Source: Peribacillus simplex (GTDB lineage: Bacteria > Bacillota > Bacilli > Bacillales > DSM-1321). Taken from it: 64,000 nucleotides of DNA. Both the position numbers and the translations under genes were made by a program. The notes under the pieces are model-generated. The model was not told where the DNA came from. It searched no databases and was given only the letters and a program-made list of their open reading frames with translations. Within the stretch, counting starts at the first letter, position 1; each line of letters opens with the position of its first letter. Location: positions 896,001 to 960,000 of the forward strand of contig NZ_CP126106.1 in assembly GCF_030123325.1 (NCBI RefSeq). The letters are read 5' to 3'. Shown piece after piece: positions 24,791 to 33,525 of this stretch.

Positions 24791-25741
24791 TTATCTATAT
24801 CTATTTATTTCATCAGGATTCAAGCGTTTCGCTTCGAAATAAAATACTTGAATGAACTTTTTTGTATTTACCCGGGTAGGTGTAAGAACTATTTTTGAAT
24901 CATTTTGCAGTTCTTTCATCTTTTGGCGAACGACTGTGAAATCAAAAAATTTGGAAGCGTAATTTTCAAACTTCGGATTCGAAAAATCCGTTAAACCAAG
25001 CGAAGCGAAATGATTTAACGAATGGTTAATCGTTCTGCGTATTCGTTGTTCGGCAGCCTTTATTTCCCGATTGATATCAACCGGCAAAGCTGCTGTTCCG
25101 AGCTTTTTTTTGGTGATTTCTACAAAGATCTCTTTAAGGGTGGGGAAATGCTGTCCAAAAGTAAAAGTCCGTTCATACATAAATAAATATTGAAGCATTT
25201 CGATTAAATCTTTTGCCCCATTTTCTCCGACGATCCCTAATTCCGATAAAAGGAATTCGCCCACCTCCCTTATACTTTTTTCATGAAAACTATTTGATTT
25301 ATCAACAACTTTTGGCTGCTCAAAATTCAATACACCATTTAAAGAGGCTTGGATATTAGTGATCGATCTTTCTAAATGAATGCGTTCCATAACTTTTCGA
25401 ATGACTGTTAATATTTCAATCCGATTGATTGGTTTAGTAATATAATAATCGATTCCGAGCGAGTATGCCTCGCCAATCAACTCCTTGGATTCAACCTGCG
25501 AAATCATTATTATTTTCCCGTTAAATGTACTTTTTATATGACGAAGTGTCTCAATGCCATCCCGGATAGGCATTAATAAATCAATAAATAATATATCAAT
25601 TTGTTTTAAATTCAAAATATGCCCTTCTAATAGACTGCCATCTTCCGCTTCCTCCACCACTTCACCTAAATCTTCGTTCTCTATAATCTGGCTTAAGTTT
25701 GAACGTATGGCACAATCATCATCTGTTATAAAAAAACGCAT
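24791..25741 (-). CDS. glnL: Glutamine-responsive response regulator GlnL (YcbB-like)
   Basis: This 316-residue protein has a receiver domain at residues 1-120: acidic pair DDD at 7-9, phospho-acceptor aspartate in FIDLLMP, and lysine in YYITKPIN. It is followed by the YcbB-type DNA-binding domain (residues 160-316). In B. subtilis, GlnK-GlnL senses glutamine and activates the glutaminase-transporter operon. Here it sits four bases after the kinase gene and divergently from glsA, so the same circuit is very likely. A strong Shine-Dalgarno (agaaagggtga) overlaps the kinase stop. Confidence 0.92.
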   Translation of the reverse strand: MRFFITDDDCAIRSNLSQIIENEDLGEVVEEAEDGSLLEGHILNLKQIDILFIDLLMPIRDGIETLRHIKSTFNGKIIMISQVESKELIGEAYSLGIDYYITKPINRIEILTVIRKVMERIHLERSITNIQASLNGVLNFEQPKVVDKSNSFHEKSIREVGEFLLSELGIVGENGAKDLIEMLQYLFMYERTFTFGQHFPTLKEIFVEITKKKLGTAALPVDINREIKAAEQRIRRTINHSLNHFASLGLTDFSNPKFENYASKFFDFTVVRQKMKELQNDSKIVLTPTRVNTKKFIQVFYFEAKRLNPDEINRYR

Positions 25742-25745
25742 GGAA

Positions 25746-27065
25746 TCACCCTTTCTGAATCAATTTACGGATTGGTAACTTTATTGAAAAAACAGCGCCA
25801 TTAAAACTATTCTCAAATAGGATATCCCCCCCCAGTTCTTTCACGACTTCTTTAACATATGAGAGTCCAATCCCTGTTGAAGGTGTCCCGAACTGATCAT
25901 ACTTTGATGTGAAACCAGGTTTGAATATGACAGTCTGATATTTTTGAGGAATTCCAGGTCCGGTATCAGCAACCTTGAATTCTACATTGTCGCTAATTTC
26001 ACACAAACTTAAACGGACGATTCCCTTTTCTTTAATTGCTTCCACTGCATTGGCGACTAAATTATTGAAAAGAGATAACACGGTATATACATGATAAGGC
26101 GAATCGTTTTTTCCTTCCAATGAGTATTCAAATTGAATGTCCTTTCCTAATGATAAGGCATATTTTTCATTAATTCGGATAATTAAATGAAAAAGTTCAG
26201 CAGCATTCATATAATCTTTAAAACTCTCATTGGAGATCAATTTTGAGAGACCAGCAAAAATCCGTTGATTATCTTTCTTGACTTCATGCATTTCACCCGC
26301 GATGCGTAATGCTTTTTGACTATATGGCTCTGTAAGATCATGAAGTTGCTTTTCCCGCTTTTCCCGCTTTTCCAATGCTTTTAATTCGCGATACAAATCA
26401 TATGATTTCTTTGTAATATTCTCAGCATTTTTTAATGTTTTTTTTAAATGAATCGTTTCCTCGTATAAATTGGAAATGAGCATCAGCATATGTTCATTTT
26501 GTTTTCTGATTTGCCTCTCCCTTGATTGTGCTTCATAAAGTTTCATCATATTAAAAAAGCTCAAAACGATAAAACTGTGGCCGAATGCGATCACGATCAT
26601 CTCATTTAGTGAACCAAACGTAATCGTTGTTTCCAACACAATATATTGAAAGATTAATTCTACGGAGTCGGACAATATTTCGATAATGAGACCAATAAAT
26701 CCAATAATCAAAGTTCGATTTTGAAAGCGGTTGATTTTCGCAAAATAGAATAGAACGGAATAGGTAAAATAAAAGAAAAAACTAGGATAATGAGCGTGAA
26801 AAGCGGAAATCCAGGAGAAATTATCCTGCATGAAAAAGTCGATTAGAACACGAAATATCACAACCATTGTTCCTGTCAAGATGCCCGAAAATATGGCAGG
26901 CGTTTTTTGTAATAATAGTAAAAAGAAGAAAAATGCAGGCACACCAAAACTTACCCGAAACGTTTCATTGAAAGGATAAAAACTCAATTCGCCTGCTAAT
27001 GGCACTGTTAACAACATCAAAGCAAGGACATAGACCTCTTTTTTCATTAACGAACTGAGATACAA
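25746..27065 (-). CDS. glnK: Sensor histidine kinase GlnK (YcbA-like)
   Basis: This kinase of about 439 residues has five to six N-terminal membrane helices (to about residue 185), a helical linker, and a GHKL ATPase domain. Its boxes are visible: NNLVANAVEA (N), ADTGPGIP (G1) and GTPSTGIGLSY (G2). The likely phospho-acceptor is the histidine in MHEVKKDNQRI. It should phosphorylate GlnL in response to extracellular glutamine. The TTG at 27065 is preferred because aggaggtga lies seven bases before it; the ATG at 27119 has no ribosome binding site. Confidence 0.9.
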   Translation of the reverse strand: MYLSSLMKKEVYVLALMLLTVPLAGELSFYPFNETFRVSFGVPAFFFFLLLLQKTPAIFSGILTGTMVVIFRVLIDFFMQDNFSWISAFHAHYPSFFFYFTYSVLFYFAKINRFQNRTLIIGFIGLIIEILSDSVELIFQYIVLETTITFGSLNEMIVIAFGHSFIVLSFFNMMKLYEAQSRERQIRKQNEHMLMLISNLYEETIHLKKTLKNAENITKKSYDLYRELKALEKREKREKQLHDLTEPYSQKALRIAGEMHEVKKDNQRIFAGLSKLISNESFKDYMNAAELFHLIIRINEKYALSLGKDIQFEYSLEGKNDSPYHVYTVLSLFNNLVANAVEAIKEKGIVRLSLCEISDNVEFKVADTGPGIPQKYQTVIFKPGFTSKYDQFGTPSTGIGLSYVKEVVKELGGDILFENSFNGAVFSIKLPIRKLIQKG

Positions 27066-27449
27066 GTCGTCACCTCCTAATTTGTTTAAAAAATCAGTAT
27101 ACAGTTTCATCGGCTTCAATACAACGCTTACTTTGTTCCTGAATAGAACGGCTTATAATCAATTATGGCAAAACCAATCTGTTTTTCTATCCACAAAAAA
27201 TGGTAACGGGACATGTGAGATGATCACGTTTTTTAGTGGATTTTTATTTTTTAGATTTTGTAGGTTTTCGTATGATTATGTAGTTCCCGATTTAAAATTA
27301 ATGGTAGGTAGAAATTTATGAAAGCGCTTAACAATTTTTAGAATATTCATTATGTTTTCATCGAATCTATTACATGTAAGCTTGATGGCATTCGGTAAAA
27401 CGTTCATATAGAAAATATAATGATACAACAACTGAAGAGGTGGAAGAAT
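27066..27449. other. Divergent control region glnK / glsA
   Basis: This 384-base region carries no gene. It contains T-rich direct repeats that may bind GlnL (see 27256-27271). An apparent 79-codon plus-strand ORF overlaps glnK and lacks a ribosome binding site. Confidence 0.5.
27256..27271 (+). promoter_or_regulatory. Candidate GlnL-binding direct repeat
   Basis: TTTTGT-N4-TTTCGT lies in the glnK-glsA control region. From memory, B. subtilis GlnL recognises TTTTGT-N4-TTTTGT; this copy differs by one base. A looser T-rich repeat lies about 25 bases upstream. Position and regulator context support it, but the motif is simple enough to occur by chance. Confidence 0.4.
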
Positions 27450-28442
27450 GTGATTGAAGAATTGTCAAAAGAGTATGACATTCATGTTAATAGTCAAAGA
27501 AAATCCGACTTAGATGAATGGGTGGCACATTACAGATCCTTTGCTATTGAAGGACAAACCGCTAATTATATACCGGCATTGAGAAATGCACATTTATCGC
27601 AATTGGGCATTACCATACTGGAGCCGGGTGGAACAATGATCAAGTCAGGGGATTGGGAAGTTCCTTTCACGCTGCAAAGTATTTCAAAAGTGCTTAGCTT
27701 TATAGCTGCATGTTTGGGTCGCGGCATTTCTTATGTGTTAGATAGGGTCGATGTGGAACCGACTGGGGATGCTTTCAATTCAATTATTCGTTTAGAAATG
27801 CATAAGCCGGGAAAGCCGTTTAATCCTATGATAAATGCCGGGGCGATTACCGTAGCTTCGCTTCTCCCAGGGGATTCTTCACAAAAGAAATTGGAATTTC
27901 TCTATGCATTATTTGAAAATTTGTTAGGGAAGCGCCCGACCATCAATGAGGAAGTGTATCAATCCGAGTGGCAAACCTCTCATAGAAATAGAGCTTTAGC
28001 TCACTATTTAAAAGAGACGAATTATTTGGAATCGGAAGTAGAGGAAGCTTTAGAGGTTTACCTCATGCAATGTTCCATAGAAGTAACCACAGAAGACATA
28101 GCCTTGCTTGGACTGATTCTTGCTCAAGATGGTTACCATCCCGTTCGTAAAGAACAAGTAATCCCTAAAAAAGTGGCTAAGCTGGCCAAAGCATTAATGC
28201 TTACTTGCGGTATGTACAATGCTTCGGGGAAATTTGCGGCTTTTATTGGGGTGCCGGCCAAAAGTGGAGTATCTGGCGGGATTATGGCACTAGTTCCTCC
28301 AAGTGCCAGAAGCGGAATGCCTTTTCAAGATGGATGTGGCATTGGTATTTATGGACCAGCCATCGATGAATATGGGAATAGCGTAGCAGGTAGTTTGTTA
28401 TTGAAACAAATGGCACAAGAATGGGATTTAAGCATTTTCTGA
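27450..28442 (+). CDS. glsA: Glutaminase GlsA
   Basis: This 330-residue serine-dependent glutaminase converts L-glutamine to glutamate and ammonia. The catalytic S-x-x-K motif is in TLQSISKVLSF, and other family landmarks are DVEPTGDAFNSI, PFNPMINAGAI, TCGMYNASGKFAAF and PAKSGVSGGI. It closely resembles B. subtilis YbgJ (GlsA1). The GTG at 27450 is preferred, with Shine-Dalgarno agaggtgg six bases upstream; the ATG at 27420 has none. The divergent glnK-glnL pair is its expected regulator. Confidence 0.93.
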   Translation: MIEELSKEYDIHVNSQRKSDLDEWVAHYRSFAIEGQTANYIPALRNAHLSQLGITILEPGGTMIKSGDWEVPFTLQSISKVLSFIAACLGRGISYVLDRVDVEPTGDAFNSIIRLEMHKPGKPFNPMINAGAITVASLLPGDSSQKKLEFLYALFENLLGKRPTINEEVYQSEWQTSHRNRALAHYLKETNYLESEVEEALEVYLMQCSIEVTTEDIALLGLILAQDGYHPVRKEQVIPKKVAKLAKALMLTCGMYNASGKFAAFIGVPAKSGVSGGIMALVPPSARSGMPFQDGCGIGIYGPAIDEYGNSVAGSLLLKQMAQEWDLSIF

Positions 28443-28543
28443 AATGCGGAAAAGTTTGGTTCCGGTGTAATTAATAGAAGCAATAAGGGGACATCCTTAA
28501 GATTTCCTCATCAATTTCCAAACTTTTACAAGAGGTGATGTAA

Positions 28544-28561
28544 ATGCAGCAATTACTTTAA
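28544..28561 (+). CDS. Possible five-codon leader or truncated gene start
   Basis: A strong Shine-Dalgarno (agaggtga) precedes ATG CAG CAA TTA CTT TAA, encoding MQQLL. It lies between glsA and the permease, followed by two tandem copies of a ten-base repeat (28573-28592). It is either a short leader peptide or the stump of a lost gene such as a GlnT-type transporter. Confidence 0.2.
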   Translation: MQQLL

Positions 28562-28572
28562 GATGTAATTGG

Positions 28573-28594
28573 ACGCACTAGCACGCACTAGCAC
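28573..28594. repeat. Tandem ten-base repeat
   Basis: ACGCACTAGC occurs twice back to back, followed by a further AC. It lies in the gap between glsA and the permease. Confidence 0.8.
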
Positions 28595-28658
28595 AAATCA
28601 TTAATCCAGTTACTTTTAAACGTAAGGAATAATTTTTGGAAAGCATGGTGAAAAATAT

Positions 28659-30293
28659 ATGAATAATATGCAGCGAAAGATGGGAACATTTTCGTTAATG
28701 ATGGTAGGACTCGGGTCCATAATTGGCTCAGGTTGGTTATTCGGAGCTTGGAGAGCGGCACAGATTGCAGGACCCGCCGCCATTATCTCTTGGATTATCG
28801 GGATGGTTGTTATTTTATTTATCGCACTATCTTACAGTGAATTAGGGTCTATGTTTCCTGAAGCTGGGGGAATGGTAAAATACACACAGTACTCTCATGG
28901 TTCTTTTTTAGGGTTTATTGCAGGCTGGGCAAACTGGATTGCAATCGTTTCCGTAATTCCAGTTGAAGCGATTGCTTCTGTTCAATATATGAGCTCATGG
29001 CCATGGGAATGGGCACAGTGGACACATGGTTTAGTAGAAAATGGAAGTCTTACTGGGGGAGGCTTGGCAATTGCCTCTGTATTGCTGATCGTCTACTTTT
29101 TATTAAATTACTGGACAGTCAGTTTGTTTTCGAAAGCTAACTCATTTATTACAGTCTTTAAGGTCATTATTCCTGGACTTACGATTGGATCACTTTTATT
29201 TGCCGGGTTTCATGCATCCAATTTTACATCTGCAGGAAGTATCGCTCCTAATGGTTGGGCAAGTGTACTTACAGCTGTAGCAACTTCTGGTATCATCTTT
29301 GCATTTAACGGTTTTCAAAGTCCGATTAATATGGCAGGTGAGGCAAAGAATCCTGGACGTTCGATTCCAATTGCAGTAATTGGCTCCATTTTAATTGCAA
29401 CGGTCATCTACGTTTTATTACAGGTTGCGTTTATTGGAGCCGTTGACCCGTCCATGATTGTGAATGGATGGCAACATTTGAATTTCAATTCACCGTTTGC
29501 TGACTTAGCAATTGTTTTAGGCATAAACTGGTTGGTTATTTTACTATATGTGGATGCTTTTATTTCTCCTTCGGGGACAGGAATAACATACACGGCGACA
29601 ACGTCACGAATGCTTTATGGAATGGAAAAGAATAAATATTTGCCAAGCGTGTTTGGAAAACTGCATCCTCTTTATGGTATCCCGCGTCAAGCCATGTTTT
29701 TTAATCTAGGCGTATCTTTCTTATTTTTATTCATGTTTAGAGGCTGGGGCGTATTGGCAGAGGTTATTTCAGTTGCGACTTTAGTCTCTTATATTACAGG
29801 TCCAGTTACTGTTATGACATTAAGACGCACAGGTCAGAACTTGTACAGACCATTACGTTTAAAAGGATTAAGCATCATTGCACCACTGGGCTTTGTTTTT
29901 GCTTCTTTGGTTCTATATTGGGCAAGATGGCCGCTGACAGGTCAAGTATTATTTATCATTATGGCTGGTCTTCCCGTTTATTTCTATTATCAATCAAAAA
30001 TAAAATGGAAGGGATTCCGCCAAAACTTTTCAGCAGGGCTTTGGATGGTTGTTTACTTACTTTGTATGATGACCATTTCATACTTAGGCAGTGAAAAGTT
30101 TGGTGGACTAAACATAATCCCATTTGGTTTGGATATGGTCATCATTACATGTTTATCTCTAGGGTTTTATAGTTGGGCAATAAAGAGTGGTTTCCAAACG
30201 GAATATTTGGAACAAGGACAAAAAGTAAATGAAGACTTAAGATCGATGGAGAATAACATTGCATCTCAAACGGATAAAAAGAACGCTGGATGA
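28659..30293 (+). CDS. APC-family amino-acid permease (aspartate:proton symporter-like)
   Basis: This 544-residue transporter has about 12 to 14 helices and the APC N-terminal signature GLGSIIGSGWLFGAWRAA, then YSELGSMFPEAGGMVKYTQY, the discontinuous helix FNGFQSPINMAGEAKNPGRS and SPSGTGITYTATTSRMLYG. It resembles YveA-type acidic amino-acid/proton symporters. In B. subtilis the gene after glsA is glnT, a different family; here this permease occupies that place and may import glutamine or glutamate. The Shine-Dalgarno is modest (ggtga about eight bases upstream). A long hairpin follows. Confidence 0.82.
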   Translation: MNNMQRKMGTFSLMMVGLGSIIGSGWLFGAWRAAQIAGPAAIISWIIGMVVILFIALSYSELGSMFPEAGGMVKYTQYSHGSFLGFIAGWANWIAIVSVIPVEAIASVQYMSSWPWEWAQWTHGLVENGSLTGGGLAIASVLLIVYFLLNYWTVSLFSKANSFITVFKVIIPGLTIGSLLFAGFHASNFTSAGSIAPNGWASVLTAVATSGIIFAFNGFQSPINMAGEAKNPGRSIPIAVIGSILIATVIYVLLQVAFIGAVDPSMIVNGWQHLNFNSPFADLAIVLGINWLVILLYVDAFISPSGTGITYTATTSRMLYGMEKNKYLPSVFGKLHPLYGIPRQAMFFNLGVSFLFLFMFRGWGVLAEVISVATLVSYITGPVTVMTLRRTGQNLYRPLRLKGLSIIAPLGFVFASLVLYWARWPLTGQVLFIIMAGLPVYFYYQSKIKWKGFRQNFSAGLWMVVYLLCMMTISYLGSEKFGGLNIIPFGLDMVIITCLSLGFYSWAIKSGFQTEYLEQGQKVNEDLRSMENNIASQTDKKNAG

Positions 30294-30391
30294 ATGATGA
30301 AGCCACTTCATTGAAAGTCATGCTCCAATAAGCTATTACATTCGTTGAATGACTTCGAAAGTGCTTCTTTCTATTTATATTTATGAGGACA

Positions 30392-30440
30392 CCAAAAAGG
30401 GGGACGGCAAATTTAATTTGCTGTCCCCCTTTTTGGAATT
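30392..30440. terminator. Long hairpin terminator between convergent units
   Basis: Bases 30392-30413 pair with 30415-30436 with a single G-U mismatch (core aaaaagggggac / gtccccctttttt). It serves the permease on the plus strand and the small gene 30462-30551 on the minus strand. Confidence 0.8.
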
Positions 30441-30461
30441 TAAGAAAAGGCTGTTATTTTT

Positions 30462-30551
30462 TTATTTCACACCTGGTTTATCTTCATACCCGGCAGTGAA
30501 GATAGCGGCTAAAAATGTAATAGCAACTCCAACGATAATAACTGTGCCCAT
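30462..30551 (-). CDS. 29-residue membrane peptide
   Basis: An excellent Shine-Dalgarno (aaaaggaggt) stands six bases before the ATG at 30549-30551. The peptide has one hydrophobic helix (TVIIVGVAITFLAAIFTAG) and a charged tail (YEDKPGVK). It ends 22 bases before a strong hairpin. The combination of ribosome binding site, single membrane helix and terminator supports a real small membrane protein. Its function is unknown. Confidence 0.6.
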   Translation of the reverse strand: MGTVIIVGVAITFLAAIFTAGYEDKPGVK

Positions 30552-30732
30552 GTTGTGACCTCCTTTTACCCATATTGTCCCACTTAAGTATAGGCTTAGT
30601 ATACCCTAATTTTTAGCAGGAGTGCACACAAATTTTCTTGCCGGCATATTTATCATCATTTCTCAATGATTAAGCCTTTTTCGATACATGGAGATACAAA
30701 GGGGATTCGAAACAATGCCCGGCCACTTTTTA

Positions 30733-30756
30733 AAGTCTGACATGTTTGTCAGACTT
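30733..30756. repeat. Inverted repeat upstream of prkA
   Basis: AAGTCTGAC (30733-30741) and GTCAGACTT (30748-30756) are perfect complements around six bases, about 50 bases before the prkA start. No T tract follows, so it may be an operator or a 5' UTR hairpin. Confidence 0.5.
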
Positions 30757-30805
30757 GGAGCATAGATTTAAGTATTCTCTGAAAGTGACAGGGGGAGGTT
30801 CCTTA

Positions 30806-32701
30806 ATGGATATTTTAAAGAAAATCGAAAAATTTAGAGAAGATGAACAGAAGCTGAAGTGGGAAGGCACCTTCGCAGAGTACTTAGAAATATTGAAAGA
30901 AACGCCTTTAGTTGCTCAATCTGCTCATTCACGTGTATACAACATGATCAGAGATGCAGGGATAGAGGAAGTAAATGGAACAAAGAAATACAATTTTTTC
31001 AGCGGTCAGTTGTTTGGCCTGGAGGATTCACTGGAAAGGCTCATCGAGGAATATTTCCATCCGGCGGCAAAACGGCTCGATGTCCGTAAGCGGATATTGC
31101 TTCTCATGGGTCCAGTGTCAGGTGGGAAATCCACACTCGTTTCTTTACTGAAGCGTGGACTTGAAAATTATTCGTTAAAAGACACTGGTGCGATTTATGC
31201 AATAAAAGGATGCCCGATGCATGAAGATCCCCTGCATCTTATTCCGCAGTATTTACGGGATGATTTTTATGAAGAATATGGCATCCGGATTGAAGGAAAC
31301 CTATCGCCGCTGAATGTAATGAGGTTAGAACAGGAGTATGGAAGCAGGATTGAAGATGTGATGGTCGAGCGTATTTTCCTTTCAGAGGATAAGCGTGTTG
31401 GAATTGGAACATTCAGTCCTTCAGACCCTAAGTCACAGGATATTGCTGATTTGACGGGCAGCATCGATTTTTCGACCATTGCCGAATACGGATCGGAATC
31501 AGATCCGCGTGCCTATCGCTTTGATGGCGAGCTGAATAAGGCGAACCGCGGGATGATGGAGTTCCAGGAGATGCTGAAGTGTGATGAGAAGTTCTTATGG
31601 CATTTGTTATCATTGACACAAGAGGGGAATTTTAAAGCAGGCCGTTTTGCATTGATCAGTGCAGATGAACTCATCGTGGCTCATACGAATGAAACGGAGT
31701 ATAAAGCGTTCATTTCCAACAAGAAAAATGAAGCATTGCATTCCCGTATCATTGTCATGCCTATTCCATATAATCTTAAGGTTACCGAGGAAGAAAAGAT
31801 TTATGAAAAAATGATCCGTGAAAGTGATGTCTCGGATGTTCATATAGCTCCGCATACATTAAGGGTGGCGGCAATCTTCAGCATCATGACCCGCCTGAAG
31901 GATCCAAAAAAGGGCGATATTGATTTAGTGAAAAAGATGAGGCTTTATGATGGGGAAAATGTCGAAGGATTTAATTCCGCAGACATCACTGAATTGAAAA
32001 AAGAATACCAGGACGAAGGCATGAGCGGAATCGATCCGCGTTACGTGATTAACCGAATTTCCTCTACGATCATTCGTAAGGAAAATCCGTCCATTAATGC
32101 TTTGGATGTACTTATGTCATTAAAGGCAGGTCTTGATCAGCATCCGTCCATTACGAACGAACTTCGGGAGAGGTATTTGAATTTCATCTCACTGGCACGT
32201 AAAGAATACGATGCCATTGCAAAAAATGAAGTGCAAAAGGCATTTGTTTATTCGTATGAAGAGTCGGCGAAGATCCTCATGGATAACTATCTTGATAATG
32301 TCGAAGCATACTGCAATAAATCCAGGCTGCGCGATCCATTGACCGGGGAGGAAATCAACCCTGATGAAAAATTGATGCGCTCGATAGAAGAGCAAATTGG
32401 AATATCCGAGAATGCAAAAAAAGCATTCCGCGAAGAAATATTGATTCGCATTTCTGCATATGCGCGTAAAGGGAAGCGATTCGATTATAATTCCCATGAT
32501 CGTTTACGGGAAGCAATCCAGAAAAAACTATTCGCGGATTTGAAGGATGTCGTTAAGATCACTACTTCAACGAAGACACCAGACGAAAGGCAACTGAAGA
32601 AAGTGAACGAGGTCATCACGAGACTTATCGACGAGCACGGATATAATTCGACTTCAGCCAATGATTTGCTGCGCTATGTGGGCAGCTTGTTAAATCGGTA
32701 A
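30806..32701 (+). CDS. prkA: Serine protein kinase PrkA
   Basis: This 631-residue protein has exactly the usual PrkA length. An N-terminal AAA+ domain carries Walker A GPVSGGKST (about residue 103) and motifs such as CPMHEDPLHLIP and FQEMLKCDEKFLWHLL. A C-terminal kinase-like domain follows (residues 400-631). In Bacilli it is expressed in the mother cell during sporulation, and a Lon-like protease activity has also been claimed. The ATG at 30806 follows gggggagg; the upstream ATG at 30746 would add 20 unsupported residues. yhbH lies about 1.3 kb downstream, the usual partner. Confidence 0.96.
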   Translation: MDILKKIEKFREDEQKLKWEGTFAEYLEILKETPLVAQSAHSRVYNMIRDAGIEEVNGTKKYNFFSGQLFGLEDSLERLIEEYFHPAAKRLDVRKRILLLMGPVSGGKSTLVSLLKRGLENYSLKDTGAIYAIKGCPMHEDPLHLIPQYLRDDFYEEYGIRIEGNLSPLNVMRLEQEYGSRIEDVMVERIFLSEDKRVGIGTFSPSDPKSQDIADLTGSIDFSTIAEYGSESDPRAYRFDGELNKANRGMMEFQEMLKCDEKFLWHLLSLTQEGNFKAGRFALISADELIVAHTNETEYKAFISNKKNEALHSRIIVMPIPYNLKVTEEEKIYEKMIRESDVSDVHIAPHTLRVAAIFSIMTRLKDPKKGDIDLVKKMRLYDGENVEGFNSADITELKKEYQDEGMSGIDPRYVINRISSTIIRKENPSINALDVLMSLKAGLDQHPSITNELRERYLNFISLARKEYDAIAKNEVQKAFVYSYEESAKILMDNYLDNVEAYCNKSRLRDPLTGEEINPDEKLMRSIEEQIGISENAKKAFREEILIRISAYARKGKRFDYNSHDRLREAIQKKLFADLKDVVKITTSTKTPDERQLKKVNEVITRLIDEHGYNSTSANDLLRYVGSLLNR

Positions 32702-32715
32702 TCCATAATTTTTTG

Positions 32716-32745
32716 CCCCTGCCCCATATCGGGCAGGGGTTTATC
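32716..32745 (+). terminator. Terminator after prkA
   Basis: cccctgccc (32716-32724) pairs with gggcagggg (32731-32739), then ttt. Confidence 0.8.
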
Positions 32746-32891
32746 CCCTTTTGCGGAAGGTGGGTTGCTTGAAAAGTGGATTAGCGGAAATCCAATCAAT
32801 TCCTTTCAAATTCTGAATTCATATTGAAATCATGCATCTTTTGAAGGTGTTAAAGGGTTCTTTGACAAGGAATGGAAATAATGAACCAAAC

Positions 32892-32940
32892 AAAGCACCG
32901 GGCCCTACAGAATGGAAGGGTGCCCAGTGCTTTTGATTTT
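32892..32940. terminator. Bidirectional hairpin
   Basis: aaagcac pairs with gtgcttt, with inner GC-rich pairing (gggc / gccc). T-rich sequence on the plus-strand side and the convergent gene at 32941 suggest bidirectional use. Confidence 0.6.
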
Positions 32941-33150
32941 TTATTTAGTTACATTCAAGCCATACTGCTCAATAAGTGTAATTAGCTGATTCGGTGATAG
33001 CTTGTCTTCGCTATGATCGATTTTAATTTCCCCATCATCAACATCGATGATCGCACGTTCCACACCTTCCGTTTTCAAAAGTATGGACTCCAGATTTAAA
33101 ATCGGGCCTTCTGACGTTGCTTCCTTTACATAAAGGGTAGTTGTTTGCAA
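32941..33150 (-). CDS. Small HMA-like (ferredoxin-fold) protein without metal cysteines
   Basis: This 69-residue protein shows the beta-alpha-beta pattern of heavy-metal-associated domains: a strand (TTTLYVKEATS), a helix, the strand pair VERAIIDVDDGEIKIDHS, then a second helix (SPNQLITLIEQYGLNV). It lacks the CxxC metal site, so metal transfer is unlikely. The TTG start has a Shine-Dalgarno (aaggagg) ten bases upstream. It lies between prkA and yhbH on the opposite strand. The role is unknown. Confidence 0.6.
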   Translation of the reverse strand: MQTTTLYVKEATSEGPILNLESILLKTEGVERAIIDVDDGEIKIDHSEDKLSPNQLITLIEQYGLNVTK

Positions 33151-33268
33151 ACTTCTTGCACCTCCTTACATTTGCTCATAATGTTTTATCTATACCCCAT
33201 ATTTCCATTAGATATGTTACGTTTTGGATTTGGAAATATTGGGTATCAATAAGTAGAGGTGATGGCAA

Positions 33269-33448
33269 ATGAGTAAAGAGGAATTGAAAAAAGAACATGT
33301 TCCGGAAAATAGCTCCATGGCTAAGGACTATGAAGAGATGAAAGAGCTTGGAAAGCAGATGGAAAATCAAAGGACGAATGAAGAATTGAAAGAGTGGGAT
33401 AAACGCCCAGGTACAGTTCAACATGAAATAGAGGAAGATAAAGATTGA
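33269..33448 (+). CDS. Small acidic helical protein
   Basis: A 59-residue ORF follows a Shine-Dalgarno (gaggtgatg) and ends just before a strong terminator. It is very rich in Glu and Lys (KDYEEMKELGKQMENQ, EELKEWDKRPGTVQHEIEE), with no cysteine and little hydrophobic core, and is predicted helical. It is not a member of a family I recognise. The minus-strand ORF over the same bases has no ribosome binding site and is rejected. Confidence 0.6.
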   Translation: MSKEELKKEHVPENSSMAKDYEEMKELGKQMENQRTNEELKEWDKRPGTVQHEIEEDKD

Positions 33449-33481
33449 CGGAAATCACAACCAGAATCATTCTATCTGTTT

Positions 33482-33525
33482 AAAAGGGGTGTCCAGGAAA
33501 ACTACTGGGACACCCTTTTTGTTGT
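33482..33525 (+). terminator. Terminator of the small acidic gene
   Basis: aaaaggggtgtcc pairs with ggacacccttttt (one G-U pair) with extra pairs at the loop, then T residues. Confidence 0.85.

Noticed and set aside
33176..33424. Minus-strand ORF of 82 codons
   Set aside because: It is antisense to the ribosome-binding-site-supported acidic gene 33269-33448 and its hydrophobicity comes from complementary Glu/Lys codons.
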